From Auricularia sp. M13 (taxonomy: Eukaryota; Basidiomycota; Agaricomycetes; Auriculariales; Auriculariaceae): a stretch of DNA of 64,000 nt. The stretch lies in assembly GCA_037042915.1 (NCBI GenBank), contig CM073198.1, positions 1,364,001-1,428,000 of the forward strand, given 5' to 3'. The notes beneath the pieces are model-generated. The model did not search any database. It worked only from the letters and a program-made list of their open reading frames with translations, and had not been told where the DNA came from. A program made the position numbers and the translations under genes. Numbering within the stretch: the stretch's first letter is position 1; each line of letters opens with the position of its first letter. This document shows, one piece after another, positions 10,180 through 20,963 of this stretch.

Positions 10180-13153
10180 ATGAGCAGCGCATTCGGCGAA
10201 ACGTTGCAGTACATCACGAGCGTCAAGCTCCAAGAGCTGGGCAAACAGCGCTCGGCGTGCCGGGCGTACGTCGAGAGCGCCCTCCGCGACGCGCACGCGG
10301 CGCCGAACGCGATGGAGCGCCTGAAGGTGCTGCAGCGTCGCATCGAGGAATGGAAAGGCCTCGGGTCGCTCGTTTCCGACGACGTCTCGCTGCCTAACTA
10401 CAAGCTGTGAGCATGCAACATTTCCGTTTTGAAGCCGACGCTCAAGATGTCGCAGGTGGGCGCTGCAGGCCGAGCACGACCCTTCTATCCCCGAATCGCT
10501 TGTCAAGACCTGGGCGGACAAGCTTGAGCATCAGCTGCGCCAAACGGTCACGCGCTACGACTACGCGCAGCTCTTCGGCGACCTGCTGGAGGAGTGGATC
10601 GGTAGCGGCGACTCGCTCGCCCTCCCCGCAGCGGCTCCCGTCGGCGCGGATTTTGGCGATGATGTCGTCCTCGTCCCGACTGGGGGGCGCCACGGTATGT
10701 TGTCAGTCTCACAGTCCGGCGCGTCTTGTTCACTCCGATCTTGTTCCTTGTCCAGAGCGCGTCGAGCAGCAGGAGCGGATCCAAGAGCTGATATTTACGG
10801 CGAAGCACATCGACACGGACGCGTATTCCGCCTATCTGCAGCGTCTCTTCGCCGGAGAGGATGGCGCTGCGGTTCTGTGGTCTTTGCGGGAAAAGGTGAA
10901 GGACGCCGGGGAGGAGATCCGTTGTTATAAGCTGGGCACCAGCCAGTTGCGCAACCTCATGCACAGCCTGCTCGCCCGCGACTTGTTGAACGCCGAGAAG
11001 ACTGCGACGCTCAAGAGCTTCATCGACAACGATGTTATTTTGGAGGAGATAGCGAGCGTGTTGAGCATGCAAATGGCCGGCCTGAACGACTGGGATTGGC
11101 CAGAGGACGGTGGTACGTGTTTTATTTTTGTTCGCCGAGATTTCGATAATAATCCTGACACTGCTCTAGTGCGTGTCGAGATGAGAAGGCATCTGAGTGG
11201 AAAGTACCGGTTCGTCTCAGCGTTTGATTGCATAGGTAGAGGTTGACTTCCTTTCTCAGGGCCTACATGGACTCGGAGATCATCCAAGCGCTGCTCTTCC
11301 AGCACATCGGGATGCAATGGAGCATCCATTTGAAGTCCATCTTCGCGGGTGTTGTCAACTCTCGTGCATGGAAGCGCGATGTCAAGCCGCTGTCCCAGAA
11401 ACAGCTCCAGCGACGCGAGCAGTTCATTCATGAGCATCATGGATTCGGCGCCGGGAACAACAACGACTGGAACGTCGCGCGTCCCGCGTACGATGCTCGC
11501 CATCCGGTCAGGGACTCTATCGAGGCGAGGCGGCGAGCGATGCAGAGCGACAAGTTCTTCCTCACGCAGCTGCCGTCCGATATCGAGGCTGAGAACGCGT
11601 ACGACGACGATGAACAGGAGGCGGGCTCCAAGAAAGCCAACCATGGCGCCCATGCCCAGCAGGTCCTCCTGCGTCTGGTTAGCACTGAGATCTCCCTCAG
11701 GCAGAAATTGTACGGCCAGTGCACCGTCGTGCGCGCTGATTTGGAATGGTGAGCCTTATTCGTTCTATATGACTATGCGTCAGGATTGACCACTTTTTTG
11801 TGTTAGGTTCGGGCCGTCGCTGTCCCACGATGCAATTCTCACCGCCTTGCGCTTCTATGGGATGGACGTGTCGTGGATGAATTTCTTCGGGAAGTGGCTG
11901 CAGGCTAAGCTGCGCTTCGAGGGTTCCGCCGCCGCGCAGACGCGCAAGAGGGGTGTGCCCATCGCACAAGCTCTATCGGTATGCCGCTCACTGAGTACAC
12001 TGTGTTAATTTACTTATTTGCATATTATTCCAGGTCTTGTGCGGCGAGGTGCTACTCTTTGGCATGGACTTTGCTGTCAACCAGGCAGCATCTGGTCTCT
12101 ACGTCTACCGGATTTACGACGACTTCTGGTTCTTCCACCACAACCCCGAGCTCTGCGCGGCCGCGTGGAAGGAAATGAACACGTACGCCGACCTTTGCGG
12201 CATCACGTTCAACAAGAAGAAAACCGGCGCTGTCTGCGTCGGGTCTGGCCTCGAGCCGTCGTTACCCCGCGGGCCCGTCGGCTGGGGCTTCATCACCCTG
12301 GATGCTGCCGAAGGACGGTTTGTCGTAGACCAATCTGCCGTAGACGTCCATATAGCGGAGCTTAAGAGGCAGCTGGTGAACGCCAAATCCGTGTTCGGAT
12401 TTGTGAACGCGCTCAACAAGGTGAGTTTCCGAAATTCCTTCACTCCCCGCAGAGCCAAGCCGTTAAGCCGCGTCTCAGTATCTGGAATTCATGCGCAGAA
12501 ACTTCGCCAAGCCGGCGCATTGCTTCGGCGTCGCGCACGCGGACGAGGTCGTGGCGACCTTCGGTCGCATCTACCGCGAGGTGTTCGCCGACGCCAACGG
12601 TTCAGTTGCGCACCATCTGCAGGCCATGATGGCGCAGCGCTTTGGGACCACAGACATCCCGTCTGGCTGGGTCTTCCTGCCCAGCGCGCAGGGTGGGCTC
12701 GGCGTCGTCAACCCGATCATCGACATCCTCGCGCTCTACCGAGCCCTCGACCTCGCGCCGTCTCAGACGTTTGCGGGGAGAGTGCTCGCGGACGAAGCTG
12801 ATTACAAGGCTAAACTGGACGCCTGGTATGCCCGTGCGCTGGGGGACGACGATGTCATGAGCTGGGACGAGTACATCCTCGGACGGGAAACCGTGTCGAG
12901 CTCGTGGTCCTCTGTGTGGCAGAAGATGCAGGAAACGCCCTCGCCGCGCGAGCCCATCTCCAGGAAGGGTACGTCGGCGGCCATCAGCACTACCGAGTGG
13001 CGCTCGGCCTCGACCTTTGAGCAATGGGTCATTTCGCTTTATGGCGACGAGCTTGTCGAGAAGTTCGGGTCCCTGCAAGCGGTCGAGCCGACGTTGATTC
13101 CGGTGGGACTATTGAGCACATTCAGATCGTCGAAGGTTGCGTGGGATCAGTAG
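10180..13153 (+). CDS. cellular reverse-transcriptase-related protein (rvt family)
   Basis: Eight exons (10180-10406, 10456-10694, 10756-11112, 11170-11209, 11260-11748, 11807-11978, 12034-12420, 12479-13153) close exactly to 861 aa. RT motifs appear in order: A-like VVRADLEWFGPSL (Asp near 448), B-like RGVPIAQALS (499-508), C as YRIYDDFWFF (Asp 537-538), D as FNKKKTGAV, and E-like GWGFITL. The N-terminal FGETLQYITSVKLQEL helix matches the single-copy fungal rvt genes as I recall them. There is no RNase H, integrase, endonuclease, LTR or target duplication, and eight clean introns are kept, so this is a host gene rather than a retroelement. Rvt proteins polymerise nucleotides in vitro; their cellular role is unresolved. 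TERT is excluded by the motif spacing and the YxDDFW core. Confidence 0.85.
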
Positions 13154-14084
13154 GCGCTATACCTTGTTTCTTCCTCGTCCTAGAGTATTGGGAAACATGT
13201 AAATATAATCTCTCTACAGTAAACTTGACTTTACGGAAACAATTGATCGGACTCTAAGCATCAGCAGCCTGGCAGACATGAACTTGAATTTACATAACTA
13301 TGTACAAGACTTAGCCTCGCGACGCTTCGGCACAATGAGCGGCAAAGCTGAAAATACGATGATTAGACTACGTTGGAGTATGAGGGAACCAGAGCACAGC
13401 TTATTCAAGCGTGGCGGCGGTGGGAAATACTATTGTCTCAGGCGCGTAGAGCAGAGGTAGAGACTGGGTCAATGTGCCCCCAACACTCATCACCTCAGTG
13501 AAAATAGGAATTCTGAGCAACTGGTGAGATCAGCTGTACTTTTCTGTTTGAACCAAGGTGAATCGTACATGGTAATAGTATTGGCCTGACAGCTTTCAGA
13601 TATGTTGAGGACACCATTATGGCAACGGTATTTACGTCAGTTACTGCAGCTGTGCCAGTGAGACACCGGAGACGGACGGACCTACGATACCGCTTGGGCC
13701 GCGGACGGTCATGGGTCAGAGCTTGGACCGGCCGGGTCAGTTGTGTATATAAGACAGCGGCAGTGAGAGCGGCCCCACCGTCGGTCCTAGAGCAGACTAA
13801 GAACACAGACCAGAATTCCTAATGTTCGTCATATGGTTAATATAAGGGTAATTGAGATGGCCTTTCATTAATCCCGTGCCCAGACCCACGAATACCTGAC
13901 ATGGGGAAAGCACGTACTTATCACATCGTTGAAGGTGACAAGGATCTACGTGGTCGACGTCTTAGCCAATCTGAGATCTTGTAAATGTGCATGTGCACCG
14001 CCCCACGCGGCGCCCATCTCTCGGCGAACTGAACCTCCGGTGGTCGCCGCTGCCATACCTTTCTTTCAATCGTCGACTCTGACG
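13154..14084. other. intergenic with a TATA element
   Basis: No coding region is supported. A TATATAAG element at 13746-13753 points rightward, but the nearest in-frame start is the P450 ATG 330 bp away, so either the P450 has a long leader or the element serves a non-coding transcript. Confidence 0.4.
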
Positions 14085-16246
14085 ATGCTGAGCACTGTGG
14101 AGACCGTGTCGGCCGGTGTTGCAGCATATGTCGTCTACCTGGTCGTTCGCTGTATATCTCGCCGTGAGCCTGGCGACCGGTGCGCTCAGGCTAATATTCC
14201 TGCTGTTCACAAAGTGCTCACCTGCTGCAGGCTCGTTGCAATGAATGCAGGGCCGCTGACCATGCCGCTCTCTTCTATCTGGCCGCCAAAGGGTTGGCTA
14301 GGGAATCACTGGTCCCATTTTATTCGTACGTCTTGTAGTCAGATATTTTTAATGCTATCTTATCTCGATGTCAGCCTTCGAACGGGAGGGCACGACGGTC
14401 ATCCCTTGTATATTTCCGCTCACAGCTCAGCGGTATATGTACGTTGGGGATGCCGCCGCCACGAAGATGATTATGAACGATCGCCATAACTTCGTCAAGA
14501 ACACCAAGATGGTCAGTGCGCTTTCCTGCTACGCTGTGATCGCAGTTGGCTCACGCAGAGGACAGTACGCGCTCATTAAGTTCTTCGGCGACAATGTATG
14601 TATTCCGCGGAACGCATGTCAACACTGTCTAAGCTTGTTAAAGATCGTCGGCGTCGAGGGTGACACCTGGGTCCGACACCGCTCTATAGCGCGCAAGAGT
14701 TTCGGCGAGGTAGACATCCTGTTTTATTATTATTTCATTTTGTAGCTTACAGACTCTCAGCGCAACAATGCACTTCTATGGACAGAGACCGTGCGCATTC
14801 TGGACGACTGGTTCACGCCATGGGACGTCGAGATCGCTCGCAATGGGTGCACGACGACGAACGTGACCGAGGACCTGCGCGACATCACGCTATTCGTCAT
14901 TGCGTCCGCGGGTTTCGGTCTCCAGTTCTCTCGCAGTACGATGGGAGAGAGCCGCGCCGGGTATAGCATGCCGTTTGGCGAGGCGCTCTTCACTGCCATC
15001 GAGACCATGTTCACCCGTGTGCTCGTGCCGCGGTTCTTGTATTCACTACCGATTTCGGGGCTCAAGAAGAGTGACACTGCTTACTCTGAGCTGCAGCGGT
15101 ACATCAAGGAGATGATCGTCGAGGCGCGGACGAAAGGCAAAGGTATTGGGGACGGCGACTCCACGGAGGCGGCCGACCTGTTCAGGCGTCTTGTCGAGGC
15201 AAATGATGCCGAAGACGGCGCTAGACTCACTGACAATGAACTCCTGTCGAATATTTACGTGAGCACGCAGATTCTTTCTGCAGCGGAATATGCTCACATG
15301 TCGTAAGGTGTTCTTCCTCGCGGGCCACGGCAAGTTGCCACGACAGAGATTCGTGTCCCAAGCACTAACGAGACTTGTAGAGACGTCTGCGCACACGCTA
15401 ACCTTTGCATTTGCGCTTCTCGCGATGCATCCGGAAGTGCAGGACAAACTATACGAAGAAGCGAAGCAGCTCTGGCCAGATGCCAAGGGGGAACACGTGA
15501 GTGGCAAGTGATCCCTACGATAAGGAGCAAGACTCACACAGTGGCAGTGGACATCTTCGAAGCTTGTCGACTACAATAGGCTTGTGAGTTTTCGCGGTTT
15601 TGAACTCATATCCGTAAACCCATCGACAATCAGGAATACGCTCTCGCTGTCTTTCGCGAAACCCTGCGTTTGTTCCCAGCAGAAGTACGTGTGACGAGAT
15701 ACGCGGTTAACGAAACGACCTTGCCCTGTCGCATCCGCAACGCTTCGGGGGATTGGGACTCGGCTCGCGTTCCTGTCAAGGCCGGCGTACCCTGCATCCT
15801 CGACATTCACGCGGTCCACATGTCTCGTACGATATCTATCATTTCCCCTCGACGGAATAGTTCTGACAATTATGGACAGCTCTGTACTGGGGCAAGGATG
15901 CAGAGGCATTCCGTCCGGAGCGCTTCATCGACACGCACGAATGGGAATGGCCGCGCGATGCATGTGAGGACCCTTTCCTGCATCACTTTGTCGCTCTGAC
16001 AGTGAGAACAATTCTGCAGGGATCCCATTTACAGGGGGACCGCACGTGTGCCTCGGCCAGCGCTTCGCGACCGTGGAGAGCGTGTGCATCCTCGCACGCA
16101 TGGTGCGCAAGTATCGCTTCTCGCCCACTCCCGAGATCGCGAAGCTCCCCAAGGCGGAGCAGTGGGCCCGCCTGACCAAGTGGACGGTGGGCGTTACTGC
16201 CACTCCTGGTCCTGTGCATCTTGTACTTGAGAGTCGGACGATCTAG
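14085..16246 (+). CDS. cytochrome P450 monooxygenase
   Basis: Twelve exons: 14085-14163, 14251-14325, 14375-14511, 14566-14595, 14644-14709, 14761-15258, 15308-15329, 15381-15496, 15548-15583, 15634-15826, 15880-15963, 16020-16246, giving 520 aa. An N-terminal membrane anchor is followed by a Pro-rich hinge, IVGVEGDTWVRHR (C-helix WxxxR), I-helix AGHETS (300-305), K-helix ETLR (362-365), FRPERF, and the heme loop FTGGPHVCLG with ligand Cys456. All catalytic elements are present, so the enzyme should be active at the ER membrane. The intron after 15329 starts with GC (GCAAGT). The first intron (14164-14250) is 87 bp and in frame, so it could be retained; removing it gives a better hinge. The substrate is unknown; the N-terminal layout resembles the large agaric P450 clans. 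Confidence 0.93.
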
Positions 16247-16570
16247 CGGCTGCTATGGTGTTCATTGGTTGCTGCTGTAAATCTGCGCCTTGTCAGAGAC
16301 ACTACTTGTATGTGCTTGACTATCGTGTAGTAACTATGGGAAGATGGTCGAGAGAAGCAGTCGGCCATGGAGAAGCGCCAGAAGTTACTGTAAGTCGCGC
16401 GCTTGGAGTCAAATGAAGTGAGTCTATTGCCATGAAATGCGTGTGAAGCTGTGACGTCCGTGATGGGGTGAAACGAAATCAATGATACAGGAGCGTAAGT
16501 CAAGGTAAATGCTACACTAGTCGGTACAGTTGCAAGGCAGGGGACTAGAGGCGGTGACCCGGGCGATCCG

Positions 16571-17863
16571 TCAGATGAGCACAGGTTCCGTCTGTCGCGG
16601 CGGCGCTGGCAGCTGCTTAGCTCGGGACCGAAGCTGAGATACGCGCATTGCTGCTTCGGCCTCTTGCTGAGCCAGCCGTCGTGTCGCTTCCAAGTAAGGC
16701 GCATAGCAACTGCGCTCCTCCTGTAGCGGACGAAACTCGATTTTGACGTGGTTCTGGACCGCAGATTGCATCATCTTCGTGAAACCCCGTGTATCCTGGG
16801 CGTAAAGAGCGACGGCGTCGACTCCCTCGAGGACAAGAGTGCCATGCCGGCCGCCGCCCGTCAGCTCCGGCTGGAGAAGGCCGCGTTTAAGCGCCTGTGG
16901 GATGCCCCAGTTCTTCAGAGCGATCGCGTCTGAGTCGGCATGGGCGCACGGAGCAACCATCCTGGCGTGAGGGGAAACGACGAGCGTGAGCTGTGCTAGC
17001 CACGGAAGCAGCTGGGTCAATTCGGTGACGACGCCATAGAATGCACACGTGAGCCGGAGCTCCCGGATGTTGTAGCACTGCTGGAGAAAGTAGTGAACCA
17101 GAGGACCGTTATCCGTGTCAAGCCATGCCCGCGTAACAAGAGGAAACTGCTGCTGCCGCAGATCTGCAAAAGGAAACTCTGGATGCGGTACGGTCGGACA
17201 GCCCAGTTTCAGTTCGACGCTGGTGATGGCGCCGGCGTACTCCATCAGTTGGAAGATGACAGACAGCGTGGTCAGCCCGTTCTGGTTCTCCACAAGATTC
17301 GAAGCGGCGGTCGGTGGCGAGCGCGTGAAGTCGAGACCCAGGTGCCGCAGGTGCTTCAGCGACGAAATGAAGCGCTGCGCGTCCTCCCGCATGAAGTGAA
17401 CGAGCTCGAGTCCGCGTGGTAGTCGCAAGGTCAAGGACGTGCAGAAGTCGCGGAATGTTACCGGGCTTCGTAGCAGAAGCCTCGGCCGTTGGGACAGCTT
17501 CGAGTCAAGCGTGCGTATCGCCGACTTCGAAGCCGGCAGCCAGACATTCGCCAGCACGACGCGGGCAGCCACAGCGTGCCATGTCCTATTGACTAGGTGG
17601 AGTCGTTGTCGGAGTTTTGCGCGCTCATCCCAGGGCATAGGCAAAGTCCAGGTAGCGGTTACAACGTGCTCAATGAGCTCGACGGGTAAAGCCTGGTTCT
17701 CCGTGATATTCAGGAAGAACGAGCTCGAAGGAACAGCAGTCGTTGAAGGACGCGGTGTCCGAGATCGTGAGCCATTAGGCGGAGACGCTGCCCTGCGCGA
17801 AATGTTGTTGCCCATGCTGGCGTAGTGGCCGTTGTCGATCAAGGTGTGAGCTGGATCCGGCAT
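16571..17863 (-). CDS. F-box-like protein, agaricomycete-specific
   Basis: One uninterrupted frame of 430 aa. Residues 55-115 (LPVELIEHVV, LVNRTWHAVAARVV) resemble the F-box-like start of many agaricomycete proteins that would recruit substrates to SCF ubiquitin ligases. The rest is a diverged helical and Leu-rich region with no catalytic motif. A second Met at residue 17 begins MGNNISRR, a good N-myristoylation context (Gly2, Ser6), so the true start may be 17815 and the protein may be membrane-tethered. It converges with the P450 gene, 324 bp apart. Function and substrate are unknown. Confidence 0.7.
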   Translation of the reverse strand: MPDPAHTLIDNGHYASMGNNISRRAASPPNGSRSRTPRPSTTAVPSSSFFLNITENQALPVELIEHVVTATWTLPMPWDERAKLRQRLHLVNRTWHAVAARVVLANVWLPASKSAIRTLDSKLSQRPRLLLRSPVTFRDFCTSLTLRLPRGLELVHFMREDAQRFISSLKHLRHLGLDFTRSPPTAASNLVENQNGLTTLSVIFQLMEYAGAITSVELKLGCPTVPHPEFPFADLRQQQFPLVTRAWLDTDNGPLVHYFLQQCYNIRELRLTCAFYGVVTELTQLLPWLAQLTLVVSPHARMVAPCAHADSDAIALKNWGIPQALKRGLLQPELTGGGRHGTLVLEGVDAVALYAQDTRGFTKMMQSAVQNHVKIEFRPLQEERSCYAPYLEATRRLAQQEAEAAMRVSQLRSRAKQLPAPPRQTEPVLI

Positions 17864-18216
17864 TTAAATGCTACAATCCGAAGGCTGTGTTGTGGGCCCA
17901 GAGAAGTCGCGGGATCAGGCTGAGGAAGCAAACTGTGGTCGCATGAGAAATGGAAGCCAAAATGCAAGAAAGTGCCTCGAGTTGAGGTCTCAGTAATAGC
18001 AGAGGAATAAAGTAACGGAAAATCTGCTTACGTCCCGCGTCGGTGTACTTCAAAGCTGGAAAGGCCTTAACTATAATTCAAAATGTGTTGCGAACTTCCC
18101 TTGAAAAATATAAAGGAGCTTCTCTTATCAAAGTAATTTGAGTTGCTCTATCTTCCGACTTCAACAAGGATATTGCGGCAACTCCCGGATAGTGTTGCGG
18201 CTTGGATTAGCCCAAC
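17864..18216. promoter_or_regulatory. divergent promoter region; TATA box at 18109-18114
   Basis: The F-box-like gene and the ENPP gene start back to back here. TATAAAG at 18109 lies about 108 bp before the ENPP ATG and points toward it. No further gene is visible. Confidence 0.45.
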
Positions 18217-20228
18217 ATGGACGCATCCGACAAGAAGCTGCCGTTGCCCGTGGTCGCTTCGCAGGGACCACCAGCGACCCCCAAGCGTTTCAGAAATGTC
18301 TGGGCACTTGCTGTGGTTGTTCTTACGGCTCTGCATATTTGGAATTCTTTCCCATGGCCTGTTCTGAAGCGTTGGGCTAGCAGACCAGTACCACCCATAT
18401 CGAATCCTCATAACCGCACTGTGGTTCTCATTTCAATTGACGGGTTCAGGTCAGTCTGTTCAGCAAGGCTGTTGTGGTGATTTTGAACGCTGTCCAGGGC
18501 CGATTATATTAACAAGGGGCTTACGCCACACCTCGTAAAACATGGCAAACGCGGCATCCAGGCTGAATGGATGCGTCCCGTATTCCCCGTACGTGATAGA
18601 CGAAGATGAAGGTCTCCTGGCTTATTGTTTCATCAGACGTTGACCTTCCCGTACGTGTGCCATCGCTACTGCACGCTGGCTCGGTGACCGTCTGCCTCAG
18701 CAACCACTGGGCATTATTGTAAGGCAATATTTTGTGCTCATTCCGCCACGTTGCTGACACTCATCAGGACTGGACTCTATGCCGAGTCACACGGAATCAT
18801 CGCCAACGTACGGGAAGCCTTGCGCCAGAACGCGTACGCGTCACATCGGTAGCTGACGCGTCACAGACGTTTTGGGATCCCGTGACCGACGCGTACTTCG
18901 ATTATTCACGGCCTGAACGCTCTTGGGGCTCGCACTGGTGGCTGGGCGAGCCCGTTAGTGTTCCACAACCCGCGTCTTATCGCATTGCCTGATACAACGC
19001 ACATATAGATTTGGGCCACTGCTGAGCGCGCGGGCATTCGTACCGCGAACCTCATGTGGTACGCGTGGCATCGTACGGCCAATCCGCGTTGGCTGACGAC
19101 CTGACAAGGCCGGGACCTCCTGTGACGAGCTCAGGCATCCGACCCACTTACTTCATCCCCTGGAGGGCGAGTGGACACACCGTCTTTGGTAATCTCACCA
19201 CCTAACGGCGGCTGCAGAACCAGGTCCCATTGGTCGAGAAGCTCGCGCAGATCAACGAGTGGCTCGCTTTGCCTCAAGGCCAGCGGCCCAATCTTATCGT
19301 CAGTGCGTGAGCCCCTGCTTTAGGTTCGGCAAGGTCTAATGGTGGCTGTCAGTGTACGATCCCGCTGTAGACCAGGCTGGCCATAGCAGCGGGTACATTT
19401 GCATTTTTCACATTTTTCATCTTTTCTTGGTCTGACGTTTATTCGCAGGCCCGATTCGCCAGCCCTGAATGTGCGTAGAATCTGGGACCGTGGGGCGCCA
19501 GCTCACTTCCACGCAGATCACTCTTACAGCCGTCGACGAGTTCGCGCGCGACGTGCCAAAGGATGTGGACGTCATCTTCGTCTCCGACCATGGGATGACC
19601 GACACGTCCAAGCAGCGTTTACTGTTCCTGGACGATCCCGAGCTGCTGGGCGAAGAGGCGACCAAGATCGTGCATCATGACGGTCCGCGCCTTTTGCTTT
19701 CGCACGGTACCTGTAACTTCCACTGACGCTATGCAGGATGGCCGTCAATGGGGCTGCGTTTCAGCGAGGAAGCCGACATCCCGGGCGTCGTCGAGCGCCT
19801 GCAGGCCTATGCAGACGCAAACCCGTTGCGGTTCAAGGTATACAACGCGAGCACGATGCCCGAGCGCTGGCATTTCAATCCGCGAAACAACGAGCGCATT
19901 GCGCCGGTGTGGATCGTACCAGAGCTCGGGTGGGGCGTCGCCTTGCGGAGCGGTGGGAGCTACCCCGTCAAGGGTGTATGTACTTCCTCCTGGGCCCACA
20001 CCGCGACTGACGCTTCCATAGAACCACGGATTTGACAATGCGGAGCCAAGTATGCGCGCGATGCTCGCTGCAGCCGGGCCCTCGTTCGTACAGCGCAACG
20101 GGACTGTGCTCCCGGGATTACAGAATACGGAGGTGTATGGACTCGTAACGCGCTTGTTGGGCATTGAGCGCTGGGCTGCGCCGCACAACGGGACAGCAGG
20201 CTTCTGGGACCATTTGGTAGACACTTAG
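18217..20228 (+). CDS. nucleotide pyrophosphatase/phosphodiesterase (ENPP/alkaline phosphatase superfamily)
   Basis: Fourteen exons: 18217-18449, 18498-18588, 18637-18650, 18701-18718, 18768-18807, 18867-18953, 19009-19058, 19109-19166, 19218-19302, 19353-19392, 19449-19470, 19517-19682, 19737-19975, 20022-20228, giving 449 aa. Residues 26-48 are a signal-anchor helix after a short Lys-rich cytosolic tail. The two-zinc site is complete: ISIDGF (Asp75), nucleophile Thr111 in TLTFPNHW, YDPAVDQAGH, VSDHGMTD and NHGFDN. Such enzymes cleave nucleotide phosphodiester and pyrophosphate bonds outside the cell or in the secretory lumen. The intron after 19166 appears to start with GC (GCGAGT). Two exons are only 14 and 18 nt. 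Exons 11-14 are duplicated at 34568-35360. Confidence 0.88.
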
Positions 20229-20963
20229 ATGGGGCTTCGGGCCCTCACCATGATGACTTTTCGTAAGTTGCACCCTTATTTCCGCTTCGATTAGTATGCT
20301 AATTGCCCTGGCAGCATGCATGTATTTATGACACGGCAGTCTTGGGATGATGCATTTTTACTTGATATTCCGCCAGCCCTGCCTGGCTCCACCGTTCACG
20401 CTGCGCAGTTCCATTCAGCCAACGGCGGACGATGTCAGTTCCACTCCTCGAAGAACCCGTTCATGGCCCCGTCATCTGCGGCCGAGCTTAAATTGCCTCT
20501 GAGTATCCGTTGCTTTTTTGCTTGCCGTGTGCTGTGCATTACAGCGCAGAGGGAAAGCCGAAGCGCAGCCGTGTCCTCCATAATGATTGATCTTCGCTGC
20601 ACAACGATGTATGTATCCGCTGTCTGCATTGGCAGGCGTCAGCTGCTCACCGAACGCCAAGTTGTTGAGCTTGACGCCGAGCAGGTCGCAAGATTGGGCG
20701 CCTGGGCGCTGAGGTTGCTGCAATTCCGATGCGAGCGGCTCGAATATATCCCGACGTTTTATCAATACATGAAACCAACTGGGTGAGATGTTCCCGGGAG
20801 ACTCGAGGGGCAAGGGGATGTGCATGACCGTAATGAAAGTCGTGCAAAATAAATTCCGGATCGGATGTCGGAGCGGCGGTGGCTTGTGCTTGGACTACAT
20901 AACTGATGCGCTCTTGCGCGGTCGCGCTCAGCACGCCTTCAACTGTCTAGGCACAACGCCAGT
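20229..20963. other. intergenic; contains the permutation point of the downstream duplicate
   Basis: No supported gene. Both sides of position 20540/20541 are present in the inverted copy at 34245-36490, but there they form its two outer ends. The right half would hold the transporter promoter. Confidence 0.6.

Noticed and set aside
10180-13153. Telomerase reverse transcriptase or a LINE pol
   Set aside because: Motif spacing, the YxDDFW core and the N-terminal block fit rvt; no telomerase RNA-binding motifs, endonuclease or RNase H are present.
18217-20228. ENPP gene as a pseudogene because of many in-frame stops
   Set aside because: Every stop lies in one of 13 short introns; the spliced frame closes exactly and keeps all metal ligands.
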